Part shown: positions 1 through 8,022 of the stretch, piece by piece
Layout of the letters: each line of letters begins with the position of its first letter
Numbering within the stretch: the stretch's first letter is position 1
NCBI GenBank assembly: GCA_020248405.1
Contig: JADCHQ010000003.1
Coordinates: 62,001-126,000 of the forward strand
DNA length: 64,000 nt
Origin: Rhodocyclaceae bacterium
GTDB taxonomy: Bacteria; Pseudomonadota; Gammaproteobacteria; Burkholderiales; Ga0077523
Direction: 5' to 3'
Position numbers and translations under genes: made by a program
Notes under the pieces: model-generated
What the model was told of the DNA's origin: nothing
The model's input: only the letters and a program-made list of their open reading frames with translations
Database searches by the model: none

Positions 1-135
1 GAAACCGTCCAGCGCTGTGGAGCCGCCTTTGCCTTCGAGGATCACGGCAGCTTTGCGGTGAAAGGCCGCTCCCGGCAAGTTCGTTTGTTTGAGCCGCGCC
101 GCGCGGACTCGCCCCCGCGAGGAGAAAGCCCATGA
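1..135 (+). CDS. C-terminal tail of a probable class III adenylate/guanylate cyclase (5' truncated)
   Basis: An open frame enters from the left edge and stops at a TGA that overlaps the next start codon. Only 44 codons are visible. They contain a stretch reading FEDHGSFAVKGRSRQVRLFEP. Tails of the form 'x-VKGRSxPVRLFE' close the catalytic domain of many class III cyclases, often in proteins with CHASE2 or ligand-binding sensor regions. The family call is inferred from this short tail alone and is tentative. The ATGA overlap with the downstream gene suggests translational coupling with the secreted SH3 protein. Confidence 0.4.
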   Translation, partial: ETVQRCGAAFAFEDHGSFAVKGRSRQVRLFEPRRADSPPRGESP

Positions 136-677
136 AACCTCCCCGATTCCCTGGGTTCCTGCTGTTCCTGGCGTGGCTGTTGCCAGTCGGCCCGGCAGCG
201 GCCCAGGCATCCGGTGTACCACCCGAAACCGGCTTCACGCTGCGCGAGACCGAGGTGCGCGCCAAACCCTTCCTCGACGCCGTGCCCGTGGGCAAGCTGC
301 CCGAGCGCACGCTTGTCACCGTGACCCAGCGCCAGGGCGGCTGGATGCTGGTGAAAAGCCCGGCGTTCGAGGGTTGGGTGCGCATGCTCAACGTGCGCCT
401 CGGCAACGTGGACAGCAGGAAAAACGACACCAGCTTCCTGTCCGCCATTGGCTTTGGCAGGCGCCCCGGCGGCATGCCCACCACCACCACCGGGGTGCGC
501 GGGTTCTCAGAAGAAGACCTGAAGGCCGCCAAGCCCAGCCCCGAGCAGCTGCAAAAAATGGACGGCTTCGCTATGCCAGCCGCCGCCGGGGTGCAGTTTG
601 CGGCCGCCGGCCGCCTGTCGTCGCGAGCGGTGCCCTACGTGGACGCCGCCGGCAAACCCGTGAAGGGAGCGAAATGA
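132..677 (+). CDS. Secreted SH3-like domain protein
   Basis: 181 residues. A signal peptide covers about residues 1-25 (hydrophobic LLFLAWLLP core, AAAQA cleavage region). A bacterial SH3-like domain follows at about residues 37-90: it opens with 'LRETEVRAKPF', has 'VPVGKLPERTLVTV' strands and ends 'GWVRMLNVRLG'. The C-terminal half (about 95-181) is low-complexity and unrecognised. Such domains in periplasmic proteins usually bind peptidoglycan or partner proteins; that role is inferred. The gene overlaps the cyclase stop by 4 bases and its own stop overlaps the M48 protease start (ATGA), so the three are probably cotranslated. Confidence 0.7.
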   Translation: MKPPRFPGFLLFLAWLLPVGPAAAQASGVPPETGFTLRETEVRAKPFLDAVPVGKLPERTLVTVTQRQGGWMLVKSPAFEGWVRMLNVRLGNVDSRKNDTSFLSAIGFGRRPGGMPTTTTGVRGFSEEDLKAAKPSPEQLQKMDGFAMPAAAGVQFAAAGRLSSRAVPYVDAAGKPVKGAK

Positions 678-1552
678 GGCCCGCACGCCTCGCCGCGGGG
701 TGGTGGTTCGCGGCCGGCTTGGCGCTGCTGGCGGCTGGGTGTGCCACCCAGCAGCAAGAGGCCTTCATGCGCGGAGTGGGCGGTGTGGACGGACTGGTGA
801 AGAGCGTCACGCAGCTCGCGGGCGGCGTGAGCGAGCCCGAGGAGGTGGCCATGGGCCGCGGGGTGGCCGAGACGCTGCTGGGTGCGCGCCCCCTGGTGGA
901 CGACGGGGAGTTGCAGCGCTACGTGAACGCCGTGGGCACCTGGGTGGCGAGCCAGTCGGAGCGACCCGATCTGCCATGGCGCTTCGGGGTGAACGACAGC
1001 GATCACGTCAACGCCTTCGCCGCGCCGGGTGGCGTGGTGATCGTCACCCGAGGGATGATCAATGCCCTCAATAGCGAGGCGGAACTGGCCGGGGTGCTGG
1101 GCCACGAGATCGCCCACGTCACGCGCCGCCATCACTTGCAGGCGCTGCGCAAGAGCGCCGCCATGAACCTGCTCGGCGCCACGGCCGCGGCGGGCGCCGC
1201 CGGGACCGCTAGTCGCGAGTTGGTGAGCGCCCTCGTGGGCCCAACCCAGGAGCTCTATGCACGCGGGCTGGACAAGAGCGACGAGTTCGAGGCGGACCGC
1301 ATGGGCGTGGTGCTGGCCGCCCGCGCCGGTTACGACCCCTTCGGCCTCCCGGAAGCCCTGCAGACGCTCGCCAGGATCAAGGCCGACGACCCGTACCTGG
1401 CGCTGTTGTTCAAGACCCATCCCAACCCTGGCGAGCGCCTCGACCGCCTGGCCGTTGCCATGGGGCCTGGCTTCGATGCGTTGCCGGACGCCCGGCAAAA
1501 TGCAGACCGGTTCCTCAACGCCACCCGGCGGCTGAAACCGTTGCCGCGATAG
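674..1552 (+). CDS. M48-family metalloprotease lipoprotein
   Basis: 292 residues from the ATG at 674, which overlaps the previous stop; a longer upstream extension of the frame is non-coding. A type II signal peptide ends in the lipobox LAAGC (19-23), so the protein is probably a periplasm-facing lipoprotein. The zinc motif HEIAH lies at 144-148, and the third ligand is probably Glu206 in the EFEADRMG element, as in M48/Oma1/BepA/LoiP-type peptidases. No TPR region follows, so it resembles the short LoiP/YcaL type more than BepA. Likely role: outer-membrane or envelope protein quality control (family knowledge). It sits between the SH3 protein and a trypsin-like protease. Confidence 0.85.
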   Translation: MRPARLAAGWWFAAGLALLAAGCATQQQEAFMRGVGGVDGLVKSVTQLAGGVSEPEEVAMGRGVAETLLGARPLVDDGELQRYVNAVGTWVASQSERPDLPWRFGVNDSDHVNAFAAPGGVVIVTRGMINALNSEAELAGVLGHEIAHVTRRHHLQALRKSAAMNLLGATAAAGAAGTASRELVSALVGPTQELYARGLDKSDEFEADRMGVVLAARAGYDPFGLPEALQTLARIKADDPYLALLFKTHPNPGERLDRLAVAMGPGFDALPDARQNADRFLNATRRLKPLPR

Positions 1553-1561
1553 GGTGCTGCG

Positions 1562-2518
1562 GTGGCTGACCGCCGCATTGATGCTATTGCCACCCGGCCA
1601 GTCCCGTGGCTGCAATGGCTGGCGCGGGCGCTGCTGCTGCAAGGTGCGCTCGCCGGCGCGCCGGCGTGGGCCCTGTCGGGCGGGGTGCTGGTGTCGGAGG
1701 CCATGGCCGAGGGCAGACCCGACGCGCCATTGGCCCGTACAGTGGCATCGCATCTGGTTGCCTTCCAGTACCGCACGGCCGATGGCGGAGGTGGCATTTG
1801 CTCAGGGACTCTGGTGCATCCGGAAGTGGTGCTCACGGCGGCACACTGTGTGGCTGGCCTGATCGAGCCGCAAGCGCGCGTGGTGGTGGCCTTTGGCGCC
1901 GAATTGAACCGGGCGCTGGCGGGAGGGCGTTCCGCCACCCGTGAGGTGGCGGCGTTGCAGGTGCATCCAGGCTTCGAGAAACTGTGGCGCAAGCGTGGAT
2001 CGCCGCGTCAGGCCGAGCAGGCCGCCCGTGCGTACCGCCGATTGGGCGACGACGACATCGCCGGGGTGGACTTGGCGCTGCTGTTGCTTCACCGCGCCGC
2101 GCCCGACACTCACACGCCGGTGGCCCTCGGTGCGCTGGGACGCAACCAGCCCGGTGTGCGTTTGCTGATGGCGGGCTACGGCAAGACGGGCCGCCCGGAC
2201 GATGGCACCCAGGGCCGGCTGCGCTTTGCACAAGTGCCCGATTGGCGGCTGGACGACCGCGCGAACTCCACGGCCATCTGGCTGGACGCCGGCATTTCCG
2301 GCGGGCAGCGCGTGAACGCCTGCCCAGGCGATTCGGGCGGCGCCGTGTTCGTGGCCAGCGGCACAGTCCTGCGGCAGGTGGGCGTGGTGGCGGCAGGAGA
2401 CGGTGCCTGCCGCGAAAAGTCGCTATTCGCCTCCATCAGCGCCCAGCGGCGGACGCTGCACGAACTGTTCGACCAGCTTACCGCCGGCATGGCGGCACAA
2501 CGGGAAAACCCGTTCTAG
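1562..2518 (+). CDS. Trypsin-like serine protease (S1 family), exported
   Basis: 318 residues from a GTG start 9 bases after the M48 gene; no in-frame ATG lies near the N-terminus, so GTG is the best choice. A hydrophobic export signal covers about residues 15-37. The S1 catalytic triad can be read directly: His95 in LTAAHC, Asp170 in VDLALL and Ser258 in CPGDSGG. Cysteine pairs flank His and Ser as in trypsins. There is no PDZ domain, so this is not a DegP/HtrA protein but a stand-alone secreted trypsin-like enzyme of the kind also found in Vibrio and Myxococcus. The substrate is unknown. The gene ends before a stem-loop at 2537-2557. Confidence 0.82.
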   Translation: MADRRIDAIATRPVPWLQWLARALLLQGALAGAPAWALSGGVLVSEAMAEGRPDAPLARTVASHLVAFQYRTADGGGGICSGTLVHPEVVLTAAHCVAGLIEPQARVVVAFGAELNRALAGGRSATREVAALQVHPGFEKLWRKRGSPRQAEQAARAYRRLGDDDIAGVDLALLLLHRAAPDTHTPVALGALGRNQPGVRLLMAGYGKTGRPDDGTQGRLRFAQVPDWRLDDRANSTAIWLDAGISGGQRVNACPGDSGGAVFVASGTVLRQVGVVAAGDGACREKSLFASISAQRRTLHELFDQLTAGMAAQRENPF

Positions 2519-2536
2519 GGTGGCGTCCGTCGCCGA

Positions 2537-2557
2537 GCGGAGGCTGGCCGCCTCCGC
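2537..2557. terminator. Stem-loop between convergent genes
   Basis: Perfect 8-bp arms GCGGAGGC and GCCTCCGC with a 5-base loop, placed between the convergent ends of the serine protease and the aminotransferase. No T-tract follows on either strand, so it is either a weak bidirectional terminator or a 3'-end protecting hairpin. Confidence 0.45.
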
Positions 2558-2575
2558 GCCCGTGGGGGTAGCGAC

Positions 2576-4081
2576 TCAGGCGACTCGCTTCTTCTGCTGC
2601 GCGGCGTGGGCGTGCATGGCGGCGTAGGCGCCGTGGGCGGCACCCTCCGCCTCGCCCACATGCACCGGGTAGCCCATGTCCTGCAGCACCGAACCCAGCG
2701 CCGACAGGCACAGCATGACGTTGTCGGGCCGGCACGAGTAACCCATGATGCCGAAGCGCCAGATCTTGCCGGCCAGGGGGCCGAGGCCAGCGCCGATCTC
2801 GAGGTTGAACTCGTTGAGCAGACGCTTGCGCACCTCGGCTTCGTCCACGCCCTCGGGCACGCGCACGGCGTTCATCTGCGGAATCTGGCATTCCTCGGCC
2901 ACGAGGAACTTAAGGCCCATGGCTTCCAGGCCCGCCTTGAGCGCCACGTGGTGGCGGCGGTGCCGCGCCCAGCAGTCCTGCAGCGTCTCCTCGCGGATCA
3001 GCAGCAGCGCCTCGTGCAGCGCGAACAGCGAATTGGTGGGCGCCGTGTGGTGATAGGTGCGGTTGGTGTTGCCCCAGTAGCTGGAGAGCAGGTTCATGTC
3101 CATGAACCAGGAGTGCACCTTGTCCTTGCGTTGCCTGACCCGTTCCACCACGCGATCGGAAAAGGAGACAGGCGAAAGCCCAGGCGTGCACGACAGGCAC
3201 TTCTGGCTCGCGGAGTAGATGGCATCCACGCCCCATTCATCCACCAGCACCGGGCAGCCGCCCAGGGAAGTGACTGCGTCCACGATGGTCAGGGCGCCGT
3301 ACTTGTGGGCCACTTCCACCAGTGACTTCGCGTCGGACAGGCAGCCCGTGGAGGTCTCGGCGTGCACGAAGGACACAATCTTGCTGTCGGGATTGGCCTT
3401 GAGGGCGTCTTCCAGGCGCTGGGGATCGCACGGCATGCCCCACTCGTGGTCAATCACCACCGCCACGCCGCCGCAGCGCTCGACGTTCTCGAGCTGCCGG
3501 CCGCCGAACACGCCGTTGCGCATGACGATCACCTTGTCGCCCGGCGCCACCATGTTCACAAAGCAGTACTCCATGCCTACGGAGCCGGGACCCGACACCG
3601 GGAAAGTGAGCGGGTTCTTGGTCTGGTAGACGTAGCGCAGCAGCGACTTGAGCTCCTCCATCATGTCCACGAAGACGGGATCGAGGTAGCCGATGGCCGG
3701 CTGGCTCATGGTGGTGAGCACGCGAGGATGGATCTCGGTGGGGCCGGGGCCCATGAGGGTGCGCTGCGGCGGGTGGAAAGACTGGATGCGCTTGGTGGGC
3801 AGGAAGGCATTCATGGCATCACTCCCAGGTGTGGCAAAGGCCAGTTTGTTGTCGTCCTCCCCGCGCGACTTCACGCGCACGGGGCGGCGCAGGGTGGCTT
3901 CGTTGAGAACCTCGAGGGCGGTGATCGCCCCCTCCGTGACCGCCTCCACCTCCACCGCCCAGCGCGCTGGAATGTAGCCGGACTTCACCCAGTTGCTCAC
4001 CACCGCCCGGTCGAGCTTCAGGGCACGGGCGACTTCGGCCTGGGATCCGAAATGGCTAACAAGACGTTCGGCGCAGTTCAT
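2576..4081 (-). CDS. Cro/YdaS-like HTH domain fused to class V (alanine/serine-glyoxylate type) aminotransferase
   Basis: One uninterrupted frame. From the ATG at 4081 it encodes 501 residues; a TTG at 4123 would add 14. Residues about 1-65 form a Cro/YdaS-like helix-turn-helix (QAEVARALKLD-x-VVSNWVKSG, then PARWAVEVEAVTEG). A linker (about 66-89) leads into a complete 412-residue PLP-dependent aminotransferase beginning at an internal Met (ATG 3812-3814). That start has its own Shine-Dalgarno, GGGAG, 7 bases upstream. The PLP lysine lies in SASQKCL (about residue 205 of the enzyme part), with the AGXT-type SGPGSVG motif near the N-terminus. Family role: transamination of glyoxylate with alanine or serine. 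Two products from one frame, full fusion and enzyme alone, are possible. A 21-bp palindrome sits 36 bp upstream. The HTH-enzyme layout resembles MocR regulators, but with unrelated domains. Confidence 0.8.
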   Translation of the reverse strand: MNCAERLVSHFGSQAEVARALKLDRAVVSNWVKSGYIPARWAVEVEAVTEGAITALEVLNEATLRRPVRVKSRGEDDNKLAFATPGSDAMNAFLPTKRIQSFHPPQRTLMGPGPTEIHPRVLTTMSQPAIGYLDPVFVDMMEELKSLLRYVYQTKNPLTFPVSGPGSVGMEYCFVNMVAPGDKVIVMRNGVFGGRQLENVERCGGVAVVIDHEWGMPCDPQRLEDALKANPDSKIVSFVHAETSTGCLSDAKSLVEVAHKYGALTIVDAVTSLGGCPVLVDEWGVDAIYSASQKCLSCTPGLSPVSFSDRVVERVRQRKDKVHSWFMDMNLLSSYWGNTNRTYHHTAPTNSLFALHEALLLIREETLQDCWARHRRHHVALKAGLEAMGLKFLVAEECQIPQMNAVRVPEGVDEAEVRKRLLNEFNLEIGAGLGPLAGKIWRFGIMGYSCRPDNVMLCLSALGSVLQDMGYPVHVGEAEGAAHGAYAAMHAHAAQQKKRVA

Positions 4082-4116
4082 GGGGTCAGGTGCTGAGACA
4101 GAGGGCAGACTTTGCC

Positions 4117-4137
4117 TTATCAAAATTATTTTGACAA
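4117..4137. promoter_or_regulatory. Candidate operator palindrome upstream of the HTH-aminotransferase gene
   Basis: An inverted repeat with arms TTATCAAAAT and ATTTTGACAA around one central T; 9 of 10 positions are complementary. It is markedly AT-rich in GC-rich surroundings. Read on the minus strand it begins TTGTCA, a possible -35 element for the gene starting at 4081. Its symmetry and position fit an operator overlapping the promoter, and the obvious candidate ligand is the HTH domain encoded just downstream (inference). Confidence 0.45.
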
Positions 4138-4522
4138 GCTGGCTTTCGGATCATCGGCTCACCACGTTGCGTCCAAAGCACGCAAGTTCGACACAAGGCT
4201 CCGCAAGTGCCTGTCGTGTAATGATCACAGTCTGGAGTTTCCAGCGCGGCACGCGCGGTCGAGCGGGCGGGCCGCGGTTCTTGACCGCCGGGTCGGCCAG
4301 CATCGCGGCGTTGAGGTGGTTACCGGTGCAGATTCAGGCTAGGGTCATGCAACCCGATTGGCTGGTGGCCCGCTCCAGGTGCCGTCGAAAATCTAGGATC
4401 GAAGGCTTCGCGATGATCAATTCGCCCTGGAGACCCTTCGACCATCACTGCCTTGAGCAATGGGGGACGAGTGCGGCGGGTGCCGGATGAGTCCGAAACG
4501 GCTTCACCACTGAGACGCTGAA
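4138..4522. other. Intergenic region between divergent HTH-aminotransferase and AraC genes
   Basis: About 385 bases with no coding frame that I can support. Apart from the palindrome at its left edge I see no convincing sigma-70 promoter, RNA gene or repeat. It presumably holds the AraC-gene promoter. Confidence 0.5.
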
Positions 4523-5560
4523 ATGCAGGAACTGCTGGTTGCGCTGGGGGGGTTCTCGGTTGGCATCGCCGCGCTGCTCGCGCTCGGCCTGGCGACCGCC
4601 TGGCGAGGCCTCGACCTGTCCCCGATCTCCAAGATCGCCGGGTTCGTCATGCTGGCGGGCCTTGCCTGCACCGCCTGGCAGAACGTGCACATAGCCCAGC
4701 TGGATCCCGGCGCATACCCACCCCGCCTTTACGGCGCCGTACTCTTCATCCAGAGCTTCGCCTTTTACGTGCTGCTGCGCGGCCTCCTGCGGCCGGATCC
4801 CGACGTCACGCGGTCGGTCGTCCCCATGTTTGCCGCGGTGCTCGTGGCTGGCTCGCTTACCCCGCCAAATCTGGCGATTCCGGTGTCTCTCGCGATGGGC
4901 ACGGGACTCGCGGTGCATCTGGCCGCCCTGCTCTATCGCATGCGCGCGATTCGGCGATGGTTTCGCATCGAGCTGCCCGTGCTGGCGCTTTTTGCACTGA
5001 TGGGTGTGATCGGGGCGGGCACCGGTTTGTCGGCGCCCATGGGCATCGGGTGGGAGCAATACGCGCTCATCTACTCGACCCAGATTGCGCTGGGGTTTGC
5101 ATTGGTGACGTGGCTCCTCTGGGCGGTGCCCGATATCGTTACCAAGACCCGTGAGGCTGTCGAGGCCAGTTACGCCCGGTCATTTCTCGACAAGGTTGAT
5201 GTCTCCAGTGTGACCGGACGGCTGCGGGCGCTTTTCGAGGAGGAGCATGTGTACCGCGACGAATCCTTGAACCTGGCCCGGACTGCGGAACTCGTCGGCC
5301 TCAGTCCGCACCAGCTCTCCGAACTGATCAACACACACTACGGTGTGGGCTTTTCGAGGTTCGTGCGCCAGCACAGGGTTTGCGCGGCACGCCGGATGCT
5401 GGTCGAGGAACCCAGGGCATCCGTGTTGTCTGTTGGCTTGTCGGTGGGTTTCGGTTCCCAATCAACCTTTTACGTGGCCTTCCGCGACGAGGTGGGCGTC
5501 GTCCCCGGAGAGTACCGGCGACGCGAACTCGAGCGCTTGGCGGTCATCAAGGAGGGCTGA
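4523..5560 (+). CDS. Membrane-anchored AraC-family transcriptional regulator
   Basis: 345 residues. The N-terminal two thirds (about 1-205) hold six or seven hydrophobic segments, for example at 5-25, 35-53, 69-88, 97-140, 148-166 and 179-205. The C-terminal third (about 235-340) is an AraC/XylS DNA-binding domain with two helix-turn-helix units: LNLARTAELVGLSPHQLSELI, then SVLSVGLSVGFGSQSTFYVAFRDEVGVVPGEYRR. The architecture implies a regulator that senses a membrane signal and binds DNA while anchored. No periplasmic ligand domain is evident. Its likely targets are adjacent: the small membrane protein downstream or the divergent aminotransferase (inference). Confidence 0.82.
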   Translation: MQELLVALGGFSVGIAALLALGLATAWRGLDLSPISKIAGFVMLAGLACTAWQNVHIAQLDPGAYPPRLYGAVLFIQSFAFYVLLRGLLRPDPDVTRSVVPMFAAVLVAGSLTPPNLAIPVSLAMGTGLAVHLAALLYRMRAIRRWFRIELPVLALFALMGVIGAGTGLSAPMGIGWEQYALIYSTQIALGFALVTWLLWAVPDIVTKTREAVEASYARSFLDKVDVSSVTGRLRALFEEEHVYRDESLNLARTAELVGLSPHQLSELINTHYGVGFSRFVRQHRVCAARRMLVEEPRASVLSVGLSVGFGSQSTFYVAFRDEVGVVPGEYRRRELERLAVIKEG

Positions 5561-5662
5561 GCCCTGTCCGGCGGGGACTTCCTGCTCCGAAATCGTAAGA
5601 TCGGAAGATCGAGATGAGCCGGATCGCCATTCTTCAGCGCAGTTTCCAACCGGAGCACTGCC

Positions 5663-6076
5663 ATGAATCCGACGTCCGACATGCTTGTTCTAAACCTCTC
5701 GTATGCCGCCTACCTCGCCGTTTCAATCGCCCTGACCATCTGGGTTGCGCGCAGCCTGGCCCGGAGCGGGGAGATGTTCCTCATCCGATGCTTCGGCCAG
5801 GATCAGGAACTCGCCCGCTCCACAAACCGGTTGCTGGTGATCGGCTTCTACCTCGTCAACCTTGGCGTGGTCTGTCTGCGGCTCGACATGTGGTGGCAGA
5901 CCGGCGCCAATGTCGTGGTCGACGTGGTCTCCCGGGTCGGGGTGACCATGCTGGTGCTTGGTCTGATGCATCTTTTCAACATGCTGATGATCGCTCGCAT
6001 GGGACGTATTGTCGAAAACTGGATGGCCGCCCGGGATTGGGCCATGGCGGAGCACGCGCCCGAAACCACCCGGTAG
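5663..6076 (+). CDS. Small membrane protein of unknown function
   Basis: 137 residues; a GGAG ribosome-binding site lies about 8 bases before the ATG at 5663. Three hydrophobic segments are visible: about 12-30 (AAYLAVSIALTIWVARSL), 55-75 (LLVIGFYLVNLGVVCL) and 85-112. A basic and acidic C-terminus follows (VENWMAARDWAMAEH). I do not recognise a family. It lies 100 bases behind the membrane-bound AraC regulator on the same strand and is a plausible partner or target. Confidence 0.65.
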   Translation: MNPTSDMLVLNLSYAAYLAVSIALTIWVARSLARSGEMFLIRCFGQDQELARSTNRLLVIGFYLVNLGVVCLRLDMWWQTGANVVVDVVSRVGVTMLVLGLMHLFNMLMIARMGRIVENWMAARDWAMAEHAPETTR

Positions 6077-6187
6077 ACACGGCGTGGTGTACCGCGAGGC
6101 CATCTGGCTGCGAGGCCAGGGTTCACGGGGTGAGGTTCTTTCGCCGCCGTTACCAACCTCGCCCGCGAGGGCGCTACCAGAAACACT

Positions 6188-6233
6188 TTCGGGTTTCGCC
6201 GCCTCCCCTGTGGTGGAGGCGGCGAAACCCGGA
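6188..6233. terminator. Long stem-loop between convergent genes
   Basis: Perfect 17-bp arms at 6190-6206 and 6215-6231 (outer sequence CGGGTTTCGCCGCCTCC) with an 8-base loop, extended by A-T and G-T pairs. It lies between the small membrane protein (+) and the yeeE pair (-). No long T-tract follows on either strand. Probable bidirectional terminator or mRNA 3'-end stabiliser. Confidence 0.55.
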
Positions 6234-6256
6234 ATGAACGGATGCAGCCTGGCTCG

Positions 6257-6679
6257 TCAGCCCTTGCGACCCGTGGCCACGTTGAACCCCACCATGCCCG
6301 CCAGCATCGATCCCACGAAGATCCAGACGCGCGCATCGCCGAAGCCGGCACTCACCAGCGCCGGCCCGGGACAGAACCCGCCCAGACCCCAGCCCACCCC
6401 GAACACCAGGCTCCCCGCCACCAGCCGCCAGTCGATGACTTGTGCATTGGGCGGCTGGAAGGCTGCTTCGAGAACCGGCCGGGCGCTCGGCCTGCGGCTC
6501 AGGTACCAGCTGGCACCGAACACCACCAGCGCGCCGCCCATGACGAAGGCGAGGGTTGGGTCCCACCGGCCCGTGATGTCCAGGAAGCCGGTCACCTTGG
6601 CGGGGTTGGTCATTTGCGCCACCAGCAGGCCGATGGCGAACACCACCCCTGCGCCGAAAGCAAACAGGATCCTCGCCAT
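6257..6679 (-). CDS. YeeE/YedE-family membrane protein, second half-transporter
   Basis: 140 residues from the ATG at 6679, 2 bases after the stop of its partner. Four hydrophobic segments are visible. The conserved motif GGFCPGPALVSAG (about residue 105) carries the family cysteine. Half-size YeeE/YedE (DUF395) proteins occur in pairs (PmpA/PmpB type) and together match one full-length thiosulfate or sulfur transporter such as TsuA; the cysteines are thought to relay sulfur. Last gene of the SDR-ttcA-yeeE-yeeE run. Confidence 0.82.
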   Translation of the reverse strand: MARILFAFGAGVVFAIGLLVAQMTNPAKVTGFLDITGRWDPTLAFVMGGALVVFGASWYLSRRPSARPVLEAAFQPPNAQVIDWRLVAGSLVFGVGWGLGGFCPGPALVSAGFGDARVWIFVGSMLAGMVGFNVATGRKG

Positions 6680-6681
6680 GG

Positions 6682-7107
6682 TCAGACCATCCTCGAAAGG
6701 GCCAACACCGCCGCCATGCCCGAAGCCATGAAGCACAGGGTGGCCACCAACGAGCGCGGACTGAGCCGTGCGATTCCGCAGACGCCATGGCCGCTGGTGC
6801 AACCCGACCCGAGCTGGGTGCCCACACCCACCAGAAGCCCGGCGAGGATCATCCGGCCCGCGCCACCCTCCAGCTGGAAGGGCAGTGCGTCGCCCAGCAG
6901 CGCCTTCGCCACTGCTCCCGTCCCCAGCAGGCCGGCCACGAAGGCCAGCCGCCAGCCCCAGTGACCCCGCTGGAACACCAGCAGCTGGCCGAGGATGTTG
7001 GACACGCCGGCAATGCGGCCCAGCCCCCACCAGGTGAGCGCCGCCGCCAGCCCGATGAGCGCGCCCCCGGCCAGCGCCGGCCACGGCGAGAACTCGGCGA
7101 TGCTCAT
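6682..7107 (-). CDS. YeeE/YedE-family membrane protein, first half-transporter
   Basis: 141 residues, four hydrophobic segments. The signature [20 protein letters not shown] (about residues 100-120) is the N-terminal-half motif of the YeeE/YedE sulfur transport family, with two cysteines. The start codon overlaps the ttcA stop (ATGA, 4 bases), which indicates translational coupling to the tRNA thiolation gene. Likely role: with the next gene, import of thiosulfate or another sulfur compound (family inference). The tight coupling suggests sulfur supply for thiolation or related sulfur metabolism. Confidence 0.82.
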   Translation of the reverse strand: MSIAEFSPWPALAGGALIGLAAALTWWGLGRIAGVSNILGQLLVFQRGHWGWRLAFVAGLLGTGAVAKALLGDALPFQLEGGAGRMILAGLLVGVGTQLGSGCTSGHGVCGIARLSPRSLVATLCFMASGMAAVLALSRMV

Positions 7108-7997
7108 GCTTCTCTCGCAGCGCGGATGGGGATGACCCGGGGTTCGCCCACCGGCTCGTGGTCGAAGGCAATGTCGCCGTCGGCCACGGGCGAGCCGGTG
7201 GCGCGCAGGTTGCGGAAGTCATGCAGCGCGTGGTCGGCCAGGTGGGAGGGCACCACGTTCTGCAGCGCGCGCAGCATGTTGTCCAGCCGCCCCGGGTACT
7301 TGCGCTCCCAGTCGTGGATCATGGCCTTGACCTGGGCGCGCTGAAGGTTGTCCTGGGAGCCGCACAGGTCGCAGGGAATGATAGGGAACTGCCGCAGCTC
7401 GGCATAGGCCACCAGATCGGACTCGCGCACGTAGGCGAGCGGCCGGACCACCACGTGGCGCCCGTCGTCGGACACGAGCTTGGGCGGCATGCCCTTCAGC
7501 TTCGAGCCGAAGAACATGTTGAGCAGCAGCGTCACCAGCATGTCGTCGCGGTGGTGTCCCAGGGCGATGCGCGTGGCGCCGATCTCCGAGGCCACGCGGT
7601 AGAGCACGCCGCGGCGCAGCCGCGAGCACAGCGAGCACATGGTGCGGCCCTCGGGGATCAACCGCTTGACCACGCCGTAGGTGTCCTGCACCTCGATGCG
7701 GTGCTCCACGCCCAGCGAGCGCAGGTAATCGGGCAGCACGTGCTCCGGGTAGCCCGGGTGGCGCTGGTCGAGGTTGACGGCCACGATATCGAAGTGCAGC
7801 GGGGCCGAGTCGCGCATCGCCAGCAGGATGTCGAGCAGCCCGTAGCTGTCCTTGCCCCCGGAGAGGCACACCATCACCCGGTCGCCCGGGCCGATCATGT
7901 TGTAGTCGGCAATGGCCTCGCCCACCTGGCGGCGCAGGCGCTTCACCAGCTTGTTGTTCTCGTGGGCTCGCCGTCGGGGGTCGGAAAGGGCGCTCAT
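7104..7997 (-). CDS. ttcA: tRNA 2-thiocytidine(32) synthetase TtcA
   Basis: 297 residues from the ATG at 7997. The PP-loop ATPase motif SGGKDS lies at 46-51, the CxxC pair (Cys121, Cys124) in MCSLCSR, and a further CDLC pair at 209-212. These match the cysteines that hold the Fe-S cluster and carry sulfur in TtcA, which converts C32 of several tRNAs to 2-thiocytidine using ATP. Length and motif spacing are close to E. coli TtcA. It is second in a minus-strand operon: 25 bases after the pteridine reductase-like SDR, and overlapping the first yeeE. Confidence 0.95.
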   Translation of the reverse strand: MSALSDPRRRAHENNKLVKRLRRQVGEAIADYNMIGPGDRVMVCLSGGKDSYGLLDILLAMRDSAPLHFDIVAVNLDQRHPGYPEHVLPDYLRSLGVEHRIEVQDTYGVVKRLIPEGRTMCSLCSRLRRGVLYRVASEIGATRIALGHHRDDMLVTLLLNMFFGSKLKGMPPKLVSDDGRHVVVRPLAYVRESDLVAYAELRQFPIIPCDLCGSQDNLQRAQVKAMIHDWERKYPGRLDNMLRALQNVVPSHLADHALHDFRNLRATGSPVADGDIAFDHEPVGEPRVIPIRAAREA

Positions 7998-8022
7998 GGG
8001 GTACGGTTCCGGCTGCTGCGGT

